Below are positions 9,269-18,036 of a stretch of 64,000 bases of DNA, piece by piece; the stretch's first letter is position 1; every line of letters begins with the position of its first letter. The notes below the pieces were generated by a model. That model was not told where the DNA came from and did no database searches. It saw nothing but the letters and a program-made list of their open reading frames with translations. The stretch spans positions 62,001-126,000 of the forward strand of contig CALKLO010000031.1 of assembly GCA_937991945.1 (NCBI GenBank). Direction: 5' to 3'. The DNA comes from an uncultured Granulosicoccus sp. Its GTDB lineage: Bacteria > Pseudomonadota > Gammaproteobacteria > Granulosicoccales > Granulosicoccaceae. A program made the translations under genes and the position numbers.

Positions 9269-9307
9269 CTGACGCTATCGCGCAATATTACAGAGCGATG
9301 GCGTCAG
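9269..9307. terminator. Hairpin between convergent genes
   Basis: CTGACGCTATCGC pairs with GCGATGGCGTCAG (13 bp, one G-T wobble) around a 13-nt loop. It lies between the stop of the secreted-protein gene and the stop of the convergent hypothetical gene at 9316. No strong T-run follows, so it may be a weak or factor-assisted terminator. Confidence 0.55.
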
Positions 9308-9315
9308 TTCTACGA

Positions 9316-9672
9316 TCAATGAGACGTCGGTTGCTCGTCAGCATCTCGGTTAATCCCACCTATGTAGGTAAATAGCGACGTGTGAGCCGTGGCGTCAGCT
9401 TGCTTAAGAGCAATACTGGCACTGGTAAAGCGCTTAACTTGCTCATCATGGTCACGCAACAGACAAGCTATCAATTGTCGATCAGCATCTGTCGGATCAA
9501 TATTATATTTTTTCTTTTTGTTATCAAAAATTTCGAGTAAATCGAAATGCCTGCGTTTTGTGCTCTCCATCGCATTGTAAGCTTGCCAAGCATCTGCGCC
9601 AATGCCACTTAACACCGCATCTGGCCGCTCTGGCGACAGCTTATCAGCTCTTATTACGGGGGCTTCAGTCAT
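9316..9672 (-). CDS. Hypothetical helical protein
   Basis: A 118-residue protein counted from the ATG at 9672 (MTEAPVIRADKL); the frame stays open upstream but without a better start, and GAGTG precedes this ATG. No recognised domain. It has no signal peptide or membrane segment. The sequence is strongly amphipathic and helical: AWQAYNAMESTKRRHFDLLEIFDNKKKKY, then DRQLIACLLRDHDEQVKRFTSASIALKQAD, suggesting a two-helix bundle. It is divergent from the nosP-like gene with a gap of 114 nt, so the two may share a control region. Codon use looks like that of its neighbours, and it is long enough to be real, but I cannot assign a role. Confidence 0.55.
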   Translation of the reverse strand: MTEAPVIRADKLSPERPDAVLSGIGADAWQAYNAMESTKRRHFDLLEIFDNKKKKYNIDPTDADRQLIACLLRDHDEQVKRFTSASIALKQADATAHTSLFTYIGGINRDADEQPTSH

Positions 9673-9786
9673 GATTTCACTCGAATAATCGGATACAGAA
9701 AGAGTAACAGATGCTATGCGGGCTTCACCAGCACGCCCCCTTTGTGACACACTGTCAGATCGCCACTTTTCAGCTTAACGATATCA

Positions 9787-11004
9787 GTGAGTTCGGAATC
9801 GTCACAGCCAGTATCACGAAGCCGCTTCGAGAGCGGTATCGTCGTGTTGTGGAGTGAAACTGCCGACACTAACGCCTTGTGCGCCTCCATCGCCAACGAA
9901 CACGCCAACAACGATATGGCATTAGCCATAATCGGTTATTCATTGACACGGCACGATAGCCTAAAAATCGTTGAGGGCCTGGCCGAACTTGCCCCTAGCC
10001 TGATATTCACTGGCTGCTCGACTAGCGGAGAAGTGACACCCGACGGTATGCAAGAGCACGGGTTTATAGCCACCCTACTGCCTAAGAGATGGTTCGACGT
10101 ACACCTAACACTATTAAATGATGTTGCCGCATTGGGTATGGAAACGATCGCTCGAAAAATAAGTGACGCACGACAACACTTTCTGGCTAGTTTACAAAAA
10201 ACAGAGGATAAATCTGGTGTCTTTGCCTTGAACCTCATTGATGGGCTTTCGTATTCAGAAGAGACCGTAACCTTAGCGATAGATCGAGGACTAGACGGTA
10301 TACCGCTTATTGGAGGCTCAGCAGGTGATGATTTACAGTTTGTTAGAACATGGCAAATAACCAACTCACAAGCATGCACAGGGGCCGCCGTACTAAGCCT
10401 CATTCATTGCCGCCTCCCTTGTCAGGTCTACACCAATAATAATTTTGTACCCACCGAACATAAATTGGTAGTAACCGAAGCCGATCCTGACAGACGTTGT
10501 GTCAGTGAATTTAACGCAGAACCTGCAGCCGTTGCCTACGCCAATGCAATAGGCATGAGGCCAGAGGATTTAGATGCAGGCAGCTTTGCCTCTTATTCCG
10601 TAATTGTGCGCTTTGGCGGCCAACACTACTGCCGATCCATTCAGCAGCTAAACGATGATCAGTCTCTTACGTTTTTTTGTGCAATCGACAATGGACTAGT
10701 GCTTACCGTGGCTCGCTCTGAAGGCATGGTGGCCTCAACCCGAGCGGCTATCGATATGATCGAAGATGCCATTGGCGATATAGAGCTGTTATTCGGATTC
10801 GACTGTATCTATCGCAAGCTTGATGCTCGGCACCGACAAACAACACACCGAATATCCAGCCTGTACAAAGAAAAGAATTTTGTTGGCATAAATACTTACG
10901 GTGAACAGTACAACTCAATGCACATCAATCAAACGTTTACAGGCGTGGCGATAGGCACGCCCAAAGAGACGACTGATTTACCGCTGGATGCTTATGACAG
11001 ATGA
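9787..11004 (+). CDS. nosP: FIST-domain sensor protein (NosP-like)
   Basis: A 405-residue cytoplasmic protein with an N-terminal FIST domain (about residues 15-235: GIVVLWSETADTNALCASI, LIFTGCSTSGEVTPDG, GLSYSEETVTLAI, IPLIGGSAGDDLQF) and a C-terminal FIST_C domain (about 240-390: YANAIGMRPEDL, LFGFDCIYRKLDA, and the end segment NFVGINTYGEQYNSMHINQTFTGVAIG). The end segment is the highly conserved FIST_C motif. In Pseudomonas, a FIST protein (NosP) binds heme and senses nitric oxide and is encoded next to the hybrid kinase NahK; the same pair occurs here with an overlap. The start is GTG. Whether this protein binds heme is not visible, so the NO role is inference from gene order. Confidence 0.82.
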   Translation: MSSESSQPVSRSRFESGIVVLWSETADTNALCASIANEHANNDMALAIIGYSLTRHDSLKIVEGLAELAPSLIFTGCSTSGEVTPDGMQEHGFIATLLPKRWFDVHLTLLNDVAALGMETIARKISDARQHFLASLQKTEDKSGVFALNLIDGLSYSEETVTLAIDRGLDGIPLIGGSAGDDLQFVRTWQITNSQACTGAAVLSLIHCRLPCQVYTNNNFVPTEHKLVVTEADPDRRCVSEFNAEPAAVAYANAIGMRPEDLDAGSFASYSVIVRFGGQHYCRSIQQLNDDQSLTFFCAIDNGLVLTVARSEGMVASTRAAIDMIEDAIGDIELLFGFDCIYRKLDARHRQTTHRISSLYKEKNFVGINTYGEQYNSMHINQTFTGVAIGTPKETTDLPLDAYDR

Positions 11005-12367
11005 TGAAAAATCGGAGTTAATCAAGCTTCGGAAAATCAATCAAGCATTGATGAGTCGTGTGGAACGCTCAGCTGACCAACAAAGCAATGCCTATTCACT
11101 GTTCCAAACAGCCATTACCTTGGAAGAACAAGTTAGGCGCCGTACGGCTGAGCTAAGTAGCACCCTTGTTGATCTGGAACGTTCAAACATACAACTCAGC
11201 ACAGCAAAAGAAGCTGCAGAGAACGCTAATTTTTCTAAGACTCGGTTTCTTGCAGCGGCCAGTCACGATGTCTTGCAACCACTTAATGCCGCTCTACTGC
11301 TTATGTCTACGCTTAGCAGTGTTCAAACAGGTACCGAAGGTAATCGACTTTGCCAACAAGTTGAGCATTCATTGGAAACTATGGACACTCTTCTGCGCAA
11401 CTTGTTGTACATGTCCAGATTGGATGCTGGCGATGTCCGACCTCAATGGCAGACCGTCTCGCTAGATACATTATTCGAATCCATCGCATCTGACTTTCAG
11501 CCCATTGCACAAGTGAGAAACTTAGAACTTAGGGTGAGACGAACAGGGCTCAGTGTGTGGTCAGACCCAACGATGCTCAGACGTACTATTCAGAATATCG
11601 TTGCCAATGCATTACGCTATACAAAACACGGCGGCGCACTACTCACCGCTGGCAAACGAGGACAAGAGGTTTTAGTGCGCATTGCAGATACTGGCATTGG
11701 TATCGATGAAGATCGCTACAAAGATATTTTTATCGAATTTAAGCGCTGTGGCCAGGCACGAGGTGACATTGATGGCTCATCCGCAGGTTTAGGGCTTGGC
11801 CTTGCCATTGTTGAGCGCATGGTCAACACCTTAGGGGTCACGCTTACGCTTAATTCTCGTTTAAATCATGGCTCATGCTTTAGCCTTAAATTGCCATACA
11901 AAGAAACGCCTGCTGAAACTCCTACTGCAGAGGTTGCTTACAGACACCAAGACAAAATGGGAGGCGCCAAACTTGCGAATGCAAAAGTCTTAGTAATCGA
12001 AAATGACGAGGCAGCGCTCCAAGCGCTCGATGCATTACTGACTCAATGGGGCTGCAACCTTAAACTTGCCACCTCAACACAAGAAACGCTAACGGCGTTA
12101 AACAACGAACCCCGTTGGGAGCCTGACCTGATTATTGCTGACTTACACTTAAACGATAACGAACGCGGCACCTCTATCATTCGAATTGTAAGGCAACTAA
12201 CGGGGCGCAGAATTCCCGCTATAGTGGTGACCGCAGACCCATCAGAAAGACTCTGGAAAATGGCCGAACAAGGTCGCTTAGAGGTCATGCAAAAACCGGC
12301 TAAACCTGCACAGCTGCGCGCGCTTATGATGCACTTACGTTCACGTGAATATGAGCTAAGCGCGTAA
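10988..12367 (+). CDS. Hybrid histidine kinase with C-terminal receiver (NahK/ErcS'-like)
   Basis: A 459-residue soluble hybrid kinase. Residues 1-80 form a coiled coil (LIKLRKINQALMSRVERS, then VRRRTAELSSTLVDLERS), followed by the H-box with the phosphorylated His at 93 (AASHDVLQPLN), a HATPase domain with DTGIG (234-238) and GLGLGL (267-272), and a receiver domain from about 333 with acceptor Asp at 385 (IIADLHL). No membrane segment, so input comes from a partner protein, most likely the overlapping FIST protein (17-nt overlap; ATGs at 10988 and 10994). The kinase type matches Pseudomonas NahK/ErcS', which sit in the regulatory cascade of the ethanol-oxidation (exa) genes. It faces the LuxR-type regulator at 12413. 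Confidence 0.88.
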   Translation: MLMTDDEKSELIKLRKINQALMSRVERSADQQSNAYSLFQTAITLEEQVRRRTAELSSTLVDLERSNIQLSTAKEAAENANFSKTRFLAAASHDVLQPLNAALLLMSTLSSVQTGTEGNRLCQQVEHSLETMDTLLRNLLYMSRLDAGDVRPQWQTVSLDTLFESIASDFQPIAQVRNLELRVRRTGLSVWSDPTMLRRTIQNIVANALRYTKHGGALLTAGKRGQEVLVRIADTGIGIDEDRYKDIFIEFKRCGQARGDIDGSSAGLGLGLAIVERMVNTLGVTLTLNSRLNHGSCFSLKLPYKETPAETPTAEVAYRHQDKMGGAKLANAKVLVIENDEAALQALDALLTQWGCNLKLATSTQETLTALNNEPRWEPDLIIADLHLNDNERGTSIIRIVRQLTGRRIPAIVVTADPSERLWKMAEQGRLEVMQKPAKPAQLRALMMHLRSREYELSA

Positions 12368-12412
12368 AAATTCTGTCGTTATCCATAGTGATACGCGCAG
12401 AAGATTTACCCA

Positions 12413-13093
12413 TCAATTAAGAAATCGTTTTTCCATATCGAACAGCTCGTCTTGATCCAGTTTTGATACTTCTATAACCGCCTGGGTTCGACTATAAACA
12501 CGTAATTTACGCAGTATCTCAGATACATGTTTTTTGACTGTTGTTGCACCCACATCTAGCTCATACGCTATTTGCTTGTTAAGTAGTCCCTCACGCAACA
12601 TAAAAAGAACGCGTAGCTGTTGCGGTGTCAAACTTAACAAACGCTCGATAATTTGGACCTTTTCAGCGGCACCATCGGGTGCTTCAGCTAGCTGCATTTT
12701 ATCAGGCACATAAACATCACCGGCCATGATAGTACCGATTGCCGTGGCGAGTACCTCACGGCCCAAAGACTTCGGTAGAAAACCTGCCGCACCGTAGGTA
12801 ATGGCTTCGTCAATGATCTGCTCGTTCTCCAACCCTGACACAACCAACACAGGTAGCCTTGGATGCAAGGTTCTAAGTTTTAGAAGCCCTTCAAATCCAT
12901 GAACACCGGGTATGTTCAAATCTAATAGAGCAATGTCGAAATCACGATTAGTCGCCAGCTCACTCATGGCATCTTCAAGATTGCTAACCTCTCGAGACAG
13001 CGTGTCAGGATAGGCGCGGCTAACTGCGGCACTAAGCGCCTCACGAAAAAGCGGGTGATCATCAATGATCAAAACCTGTGTTAGATCAGTCAT
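12413..13093 (-). CDS. LuxR/NarL-type response regulator (ErbR/ExaE-like)
   Basis: A 226-residue two-component regulator. The N-terminal receiver has the acidic pair D11-D12, the phosphoacceptor Asp at 58 (ALLDLNIPG) and Lys at 108 (FLPKS). The C-terminal helix-turn-helix (about 155-215: LTPQQLRVLFMLREGLLNKQIA, then ATTVKKHVSEILRKL) is the GerE/LuxR type. Its place between the hybrid kinase and the PQQ-dehydrogenase gene, on the same strand as the latter, parallels the exa/ped regulatory regions of Pseudomonas, where similar regulators activate the quinoprotein dehydrogenase. A strong terminator separates it from the dehydrogenase gene upstream, so it has its own promoter within 13094-13248. 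Confidence 0.9.
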   Translation of the reverse strand: MTDLTQVLIIDDHPLFREALSAAVSRAYPDTLSREVSNLEDAMSELATNRDFDIALLDLNIPGVHGFEGLLKLRTLHPRLPVLVVSGLENEQIIDEAITYGAAGFLPKSLGREVLATAIGTIMAGDVYVPDKMQLAEAPDGAAEKVQIIERLLSLTPQQLRVLFMLREGLLNKQIAYELDVGATTVKKHVSEILRKLRVYSRTQAVIEVSKLDQDELFDMEKRFLN

Positions 13094-13248
13094 GTTTTCC
13101 TAATGCAACATTAGACGCCTATAGTCTTCGAACCCAGCTTAATAGATTCTTGCCAAAGGCTTTAGACATATAAACACGTTCTGTACTACAACCACAACAC
13201 ACAAACGACAGTAGTTACGTATTTAGACCCATTTATAAAGTAATGGCG

Positions 13249-13282
13249 AAAAAAAAGAGCAGACCGATAATTCGGCCTACCC
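13249..13282 (-). terminator. Rho-independent terminator of the PQQ-dehydrogenase gene
   Basis: Read on the minus strand: GGGTAGGCCGA, loop ATTA, TCGGTCTGCTC, then eight T. The 11-bp stem contains three G-T wobbles. It begins about 73 nt after the dehydrogenase stop and separates that gene from the response regulator. Confidence 0.8.
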
Positions 13283-13355
13283 TTCATTTTATTGACATTG
13301 AGACGTTAGCTACTCGCGTCGCCGCAGCTATGTTTGAATCACAATGCTTAAGCGT

Positions 13356-15140
13356 CTAACGAGATGCCAAACCTTCAGGAATTTTAAACACCCAAACTGA
13401 GCCGCCTTGGTTCAAGTAACTCACTACCTTGGCCACTTCTCCACCCCAAAGTGGAACAGCACCACCCCAACCCGTCACGATTGCGATGTACTGCTCACCA
13501 TCTTGCTCCCACGTAATAGGCGACGAAACAATACCCGTACCTGTTTGGAATTTCCAAAGCTCTTCACCGGTTTCATCATCAAACGCTTTTAGGTAGCCCT
13601 CTGGAGTACCTGTGAAGACTAAACCACCTGCAGTGGTTAACACTCCACCCCATAGAGGCGCTTTGTTTTTGTATTCCCACTTAACCTCACCTGTAGCAGG
13701 ATCCATCGCTTTTAAAGATCCAATGTAGTCATCAAAAATAGGTTTAATCGTAAAACCCGCTCCTAGGTAGGCAGCTCCTTTTTTGTACGTGACAGGTTCA
13801 TTCCAAATATCCATGCCCCACTCATTTGAAGGGATATAGAAGTTGTTTGTTTTTTGGGAATAAGCCATAGGCATCCAATTTTTACCCCCCAAGAAACTAG
13901 GTACAGCAAAGATTGATTTACCTTTCTTGCCATCTGCAGATTCAGTGGGATTACCTGGGCGGTTTTCTGGATCGTACAAAGGACGTCCGTTTTCGTCCAT
14001 CCCCTTCGCCCAACTGATATTTTGAACAAACGGCGATGCAGAGATAAAGTCTCCATTAGTTCGATCTAAGACGTAGAAGAATCCATTTCGGTCAGCAGTG
14101 GCACCAGCCTGAATAGTTTCACCGTCTTTTTCCATATCAAAAGAAATGAATTCGTTTACGCCGTCATAATCCCAACCGTCGTGTGGCGTTGACTGGAAGC
14201 CCCAAGCAATTTCGCCTGTTTCAACATCGATGGCTACTCGTGACGATGTCCACTTGTTGTCTCCAGGACGCAAGTAGCTGTTCCAGGGTGCAGGGTTACC
14301 AGTTCCAAAATAGGCAAGCTTTGTACCTTGATCATAGGTACCACCTAGCCATGTTGCACCGCCACCGTTTTTCCACATATCACCAGGCCAAGACTCATTG
14401 ACCGTACCGGTCATGCTTGACTCTTGTCCGTTCAAGGTACCCATATGACCTTCAATGGTAGGGCGAGACCAAATAAGCTCACCTGTGTCGGGGTGGCGTG
14501 CTTCAACCTTACCCACAATACCAAACTCACCCCCTGAGTTACCCGTCAAGATGAGTGGCCCATGCGCCTCTGTAGGTACAATTAACGGCGCAGCTGTGTA
14601 GGAGTAACCTGCTTCAAAATCACCAATCTTTTTACGCCAAATGACTTTTCCGGTCTTTGCATCAAGGGCAACAATTTTTGCATCCAGTGTGCCGAAAAAT
14701 ACTTTGTCACCTAATATGGCAGCGCCTCGGTTTACGACATCACAGCAAGGCAAAATACCTTCTGGTAAACGCGCATCGTATTGCCAGAGTTCCTCGCCGG
14801 AAGCGATATCGATAGCCCACATACGACTGTAGGAACCAGTAACGTACATGACACCATCTTTAATGAGCGGTTGAGATTCTTGCCCGCGTTGCTTCTCACC
14901 GCCAAACGAAAACGACCAAACGGGATAGAGGTTTTTTATGTTGTCTTTGGTTAGCGTGTCTAATGGACTGTAACGTTGTCCGCGGGGTCCTAAGCCATAA
15001 GAAAGAATATCGCCCCCAGAGGCTTGATCGTTCATGATCTCATCAATGGAAACATCTAGCGCCGTGGCTGAGGTGCTGAACCCAGCAACGCCCAACGCTA
15101 GAGAACCGGCGAATGCCAGCAATGTGTGTTTTCGACTCAT
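13356..15140 (-). CDS. PQQ-dependent alcohol dehydrogenase with lanthanide-type active site
   Basis: A 594-residue periplasmic quinoprotein from the ATG at 15140 (GAGGAG upstream); the frame is open further upstream but lacks a signal peptide there. Residues 1-28 are the signal peptide. Eight-bladed-propeller hallmarks include the vicinal disulfide C132-C133 (PCCDVVNRG), Glu205 (SGGEFG), Trp264, Asn282 (GTGNPAPWN) and the catalytic Asp324. Two residues on is a second Asp, D326 (WDYDG), the position that is Ala/Ser/Thr in calcium enzymes such as MxaF and PedE and Asp in the lanthanide enzymes XoxF and PedH. It oxidises alcohols to aldehydes and passes electrons to cytochrome c. Neighbouring genes encode that cytochrome and accessory proteins. 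The gene is monocistronic, with its own terminator. No pqq biosynthesis genes lie in the window. Confidence 0.93.
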   Translation of the reverse strand: MSRKHTLLAFAGSLALGVAGFSTSATALDVSIDEIMNDQASGGDILSYGLGPRGQRYSPLDTLTKDNIKNLYPVWSFSFGGEKQRGQESQPLIKDGVMYVTGSYSRMWAIDIASGEELWQYDARLPEGILPCCDVVNRGAAILGDKVFFGTLDAKIVALDAKTGKVIWRKKIGDFEAGYSYTAAPLIVPTEAHGPLILTGNSGGEFGIVGKVEARHPDTGELIWSRPTIEGHMGTLNGQESSMTGTVNESWPGDMWKNGGGATWLGGTYDQGTKLAYFGTGNPAPWNSYLRPGDNKWTSSRVAIDVETGEIAWGFQSTPHDGWDYDGVNEFISFDMEKDGETIQAGATADRNGFFYVLDRTNGDFISASPFVQNISWAKGMDENGRPLYDPENRPGNPTESADGKKGKSIFAVPSFLGGKNWMPMAYSQKTNNFYIPSNEWGMDIWNEPVTYKKGAAYLGAGFTIKPIFDDYIGSLKAMDPATGEVKWEYKNKAPLWGGVLTTAGGLVFTGTPEGYLKAFDDETGEELWKFQTGTGIVSSPITWEQDGEQYIAIVTGWGGAVPLWGGEVAKVVSYLNQGGSVWVFKIPEGLASR

Positions 15141-15258
15141 AAACGACTCCTCAATTGGTATTCGTAAATTACAAGCCGTGAAAAATAACGCTGACGGCTG
15201 TTGTAACATCGACGGACGGTAACCCGTTAGCTGGAGTCTAGCCAAATACGGTGTGGCG

Positions 15259-15284
15259 CCATAGTGGACAAAGGTCTACTGTGG
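15259..15284. promoter_or_regulatory. Imperfect dyad upstream of the PQQ-dehydrogenase gene
   Basis: CCATAGTGGAC, spacer AAAG, GTCTACTGTGG: two 11-nt arms matching at 9 positions. It lies 119-144 nt upstream of the dehydrogenase ATG and 29 nt past the stop of the gene at 15313. No T-run follows, so it is more likely an activator site (for example for the LuxR-type regulator) than a terminator. Confidence 0.4.
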
Positions 15285-15312
15285 TGAAGCGCTACGAATC
15301 TCGTTTAGTTTT

Positions 15313-16317
15313 TTATTGGGTCACTTCAATGACCGGATAAAGCGCATCTTCCAAGGCTGGATAAAGATGTACCACTGAACGTTCGTATTCAGTTCTAACA
15401 ACGCCAAGTCCTTCAAATTCAGAGGATATCGGGATAATCATGGCCTCGTTCATTGTAAGGCCTCGGCTCACGGCATCACTTAAAGTACCGTGTAGCCAAT
15501 CCAGATAATCACGCGTTTGTGCTAAGGATTCGTCCTTGGCATCACTGGGCCCATGCCCCGGCAATAGCAAATCTTTATCAATACCCGCCAATTTATCTAA
15601 TGACTCCTTCCAAGCATGTATGTTGGCATGCGGTGTTGTTGGCGCACGATACAAAAACGCTAAGTCACCTGCGAATACAACTCCCGTTTCATCGTCCCGA
15701 ACGACAAAATCACTACTGGTATGCCCTGACAGGTAGAACAATGAAAAACTGCGCCCACCAATGCTTTCTTGCTCTGCATCCAACGCCACAGTCGGTGCAA
15801 CTGGCAACGTGCCGCGCATCCAATCGCCAAGCAAGCGATACATATTGTCAGTAAAGCCATCCCCTTCAATTGAAATGTTTTCAATAACTTGAGCAGGCGC
15901 TGCAATAATATTTGCATCGAACGACTGATTTCCTAAGAAATGATCAGGGTGATGGTGCGTGTTGTAAACCCTAAGAATACGCTTACCTGGTAGGGTTTTT
16001 TCAATAAGCGCGAGTAAGGCATCGCCATAACGTTTTGAGGGTCCTGTGTCGATCACAACGACGCCATCAGGCACTTCGATGAAAGCAACATTGACAATAT
16101 TGCCGCCATTAGACATATCGAAATAATCAGTGCGACCCAAAACCGCCCACGTTTTTGAGGCTATTTCGACAGCTGATAAATCAAAGTCAAGCAATCGAGC
16201 GTTGATAGAACCACAGGCTGCACAACCGCAGCCGGCTACCATCCACTGCAAAGCACGGCGCCTAGATTGAGAAAAAGGCGCAGCACTTTTTCGCAATGAA
16301 ACGCTCAGCTGACTCAT
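15313..16317 (-). CDS. Metallo-beta-lactamase-fold hydrolase of the quinoprotein relay type
   Basis: A 334-residue exported metallohydrolase. The N-terminus has a twin-arginine-like SRRRALQWM (residues 18-26) before a short hydrophobic, Cys-rich stretch (VAGCGCAACGS), suggesting Tat export. The metal-binding motif HHHPDH gives H121, H123, D125 and H126, with further ligands H199 (SGHTSSDF), D218 (FAGDLAF) and H255 (LPGHGPSD), so a two-metal site is intact. Such proteins occur beside PQQ-dependent dehydrogenases together with SoxYZ-like carriers; their substrate is unknown. Its start overlaps the stop of the SoxYZ-like gene by 1 nt (TAATG), so they are coupled. Operon: 18004 to 15313. Confidence 0.85.
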   Translation of the reverse strand: MSQLSVSLRKSAAPFSQSRRRALQWMVAGCGCAACGSINARLLDFDLSAVEIASKTWAVLGRTDYFDMSNGGNIVNVAFIEVPDGVVVIDTGPSKRYGDALLALIEKTLPGKRILRVYNTHHHPDHFLGNQSFDANIIAAPAQVIENISIEGDGFTDNMYRLLGDWMRGTLPVAPTVALDAEQESIGGRSFSLFYLSGHTSSDFVVRDDETGVVFAGDLAFLYRAPTTPHANIHAWKESLDKLAGIDKDLLLPGHGPSDAKDESLAQTRDYLDWLHGTLSDAVSRGLTMNEAMIIPISSEFEGLGVVRTEYERSVVHLYPALEDALYPVIEVTQ

Positions 16318-17102
16318 TACAACCCTGCCGATGACGGGACAGTTAGTGGAAACTCAAACACATTACCTTCGGTATCACGGGTAGAAACACGCAGCACTGA
16401 CTCATCGCTGCCAACCAGAGGCTTTAACGTTAAGGTCGGATTTTCACTAACCGGTTCGTACATATCAACCTCTGCCAACACCTGCCCTGCATCATCACGA
16501 ATCACTAGTTCATTCATATAAAAAACAGGAATTCCAGCGGCAAGCCCGGTATCCATCGGATGCCGCATACGCAGTGTGAGTCGCGCATTACTAAGGGTTT
16601 CCCGACCGGCATATGCGCGTGTCTGACCCAGTGTTTGCATCCAGTTGCTGTTACCGTGAGCCGCCGCTGGTGCGGTACACCCACCACCCGCTGCATCCAC
16701 AATAGCGCCTGCGACATGCCACACCCCGTCTGATGTGCGCACCCCAACATGTATAGGGGAGGTTTGCTGCAGCTTAAGTCGAAACCCAACGTAGGAGAGT
16801 GCAGCTTGTGGCCTTATCGACAACACTAGAGGAATAGGATTTAAATCAGCGACGGCGATTATTTCTTCAACGTTGTCGAGGGCTGTAGCATCGACAGTGA
16901 TTGGTACATGAAATTGATTTTCAGCAGACAACGGTGCCATCACGATCACCTTGTTATCAAAAACTATGTCTCCACCGGGCATGAAACGATCGGCCATGGA
17001 CTGCCACATCACTGACTCAAACGGGTCTTCAGGAAGTTCACGCGCAACCGCTGATGTTGCGATTAAACACAGTGATGCAAGAAACGTTAGTGGACGTAAC
17101 AT
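16317..17102 (-). CDS. SoxYZ-like carrier protein of quinoprotein dehydrogenase clusters
   Basis: A 261-residue periplasmic protein from the ATG at 17102, chosen because GAGGAGA sits 7-13 nt upstream; the longer frame begins with TTG at 17117. Signal peptide residues 1-20 (LRPLTFLASLCLIATSAVARE). The first half is SoxY-like: PFESVMWQSM, IVMAPLSAENQFHVPITVD and VDAAGGGCTAP, where the Cys would be the substrate-carrying residue in true SoxY. The second half is SoxZ-like (RLTLRMRHPMDTG, VFYMNELVIRDD, FEFPLTVPSS). In sulfur oxidation SoxYZ carries thiosulfate on the SoxY Cys; here the fusion occurs with a PQQ dehydrogenase and no other sox gene, so the cargo is unknown. Middle gene of a three-gene operon. 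Confidence 0.83.
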   Translation of the reverse strand: MLRPLTFLASLCLIATSAVARELPEDPFESVMWQSMADRFMPGGDIVFDNKVIVMAPLSAENQFHVPITVDATALDNVEEIIAVADLNPIPLVLSIRPQAALSYVGFRLKLQQTSPIHVGVRTSDGVWHVAGAIVDAAGGGCTAPAAAHGNSNWMQTLGQTRAYAGRETLSNARLTLRMRHPMDTGLAAGIPVFYMNELVIRDDAGQVLAEVDMYEPVSENPTLTLKPLVGSDESVLRVSTRDTEGNVFEFPLTVPSSAGL

Positions 17103-17113
17103 AGGCTTTCTCC

Positions 17114-18004
17114 TCAATCTAACTTAGGTGGTAACCACTCAACACCGTACTTTGCGTAAATAGAATTCATCTCACCCGACTCAGTAAGCTGTGTCAGTAC
17201 ATCTCCTAAAGCGTAGCCTAGATCGCGACTATCATGCTTTACCGCGATTCCGATAGGCCATCCAGTTCGTACGATACCCGGCATGGGGGGTTGAGCAATA
17301 CCAGACTCTATATGCATGGCTTGCGAGGCCACCCATTCCGCCTGCGCACGGGAGCCTAACAATGCACCCACCTCCTCATTCACATAGAGACGCTGCGCAT
17401 CAGCAAAAGTTCTACCGCGCTGAATACTCTGCTGCAACTGTCCACGAAACGCATTCGATAAGAAAAAATCGCCTGCTGTATCCAACTCAACCGTGATGGG
17501 CTTTGAAACGAAACGGCCAAATGTCTCTACCGTTGGATGAACAGCCTTATTAAATACCAAGGCCATTTCTTCCTGAAAGTAGGGAGCGGTGAGCACAGCA
17601 AACTCATTTCTTGCATCAACCTCAGGATCAAACGGTGCGTGCATCATGACGTCAGCCACTTTGCGATGAATTAAGTCACCCTTCCAGATGTTGACGCGCA
17701 GATCGTCATCTAGGTTTTCATCAGCCCCACGGATTAGAAATTCGATCTCTACACCCAGGCTTTTACCGAAATGCCTGGCGATCTCCACATCAATGCCCTG
17801 AGCCTTATCATCTTCCATCCACGAATAGGGCGCGTAGTCGCTATAGGCAAAGACCACCAACTTACCGCTGTCAATCACATCATCAACAGGCCTAGCGTGA
17901 CTCGGTAAGCTGGCAAACAATGTTGACATCAGCACCCACAGGCTCAATAGCCCGCGTAACTGCATTGCGGCAATGCCTTTAGATAGTCGTATACGAGTAA
18001 TCAC
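17114..18004 (-). CDS. Quinoprotein dehydrogenase-associated solute-binding protein (XoxJ/MxaJ-like)
   Basis: A 296-residue periplasmic binding protein of the amino-acid-type SBP_bac_3 fold. After a signal peptide (LRGLLSLWVLMSTLFASLPSHA) the mature protein reads GKLVVFAYSDYAPYSWMEDDKAQGIDVEIARHFGKSLGV, with DVMMHAPFD and WPIGIAVKHDSRDL later. Homologues named XoxJ/MxaJ accompany methanol dehydrogenases and are thought to activate or assemble the enzyme rather than import a solute; no permease adjoins it here, which fits. Start: GTG at 18004 has AGGG 8 nt upstream; ATG at 17965 is the alternative and would still leave a signal peptide. First gene of the operon with the SoxYZ-like and metallohydrolase genes. 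Confidence 0.85.
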   Translation of the reverse strand: MITRIRLSKGIAAMQLRGLLSLWVLMSTLFASLPSHARPVDDVIDSGKLVVFAYSDYAPYSWMEDDKAQGIDVEIARHFGKSLGVEIEFLIRGADENLDDDLRVNIWKGDLIHRKVADVMMHAPFDPEVDARNEFAVLTAPYFQEEMALVFNKAVHPTVETFGRFVSKPITVELDTAGDFFLSNAFRGQLQQSIQRGRTFADAQRLYVNEEVGALLGSRAQAEWVASQAMHIESGIAQPPMPGIVRTGWPIGIAVKHDSRDLGYALGDVLTQLTESGEMNSIYAKYGVEWLPPKLD

Positions 18005-18036
18005 AGTTCAGACCCTGAATAATAGTGGAGACCCGC

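Noticed and set aside
9714-9929. A 71-codon minus-strand ORF whose C-terminal part (DIVKLKSGDLTVCHKGG) looks protein-like
   Set aside because: Its first two thirds lie antisense to the well-supported FIST gene and its start is poorly placed. The tail resembles a protein by chance at best; no support beyond a short stretch.
9936-10403. A 155-codon minus-strand ORF opposite the FIST gene
   Set aside because: Shadow frame without domain or start signal.
12368-12412. Terminator between the hybrid kinase and the response regulator
   Set aside because: The 45-nt gap has no stem of useful length and no T-run in either direction.
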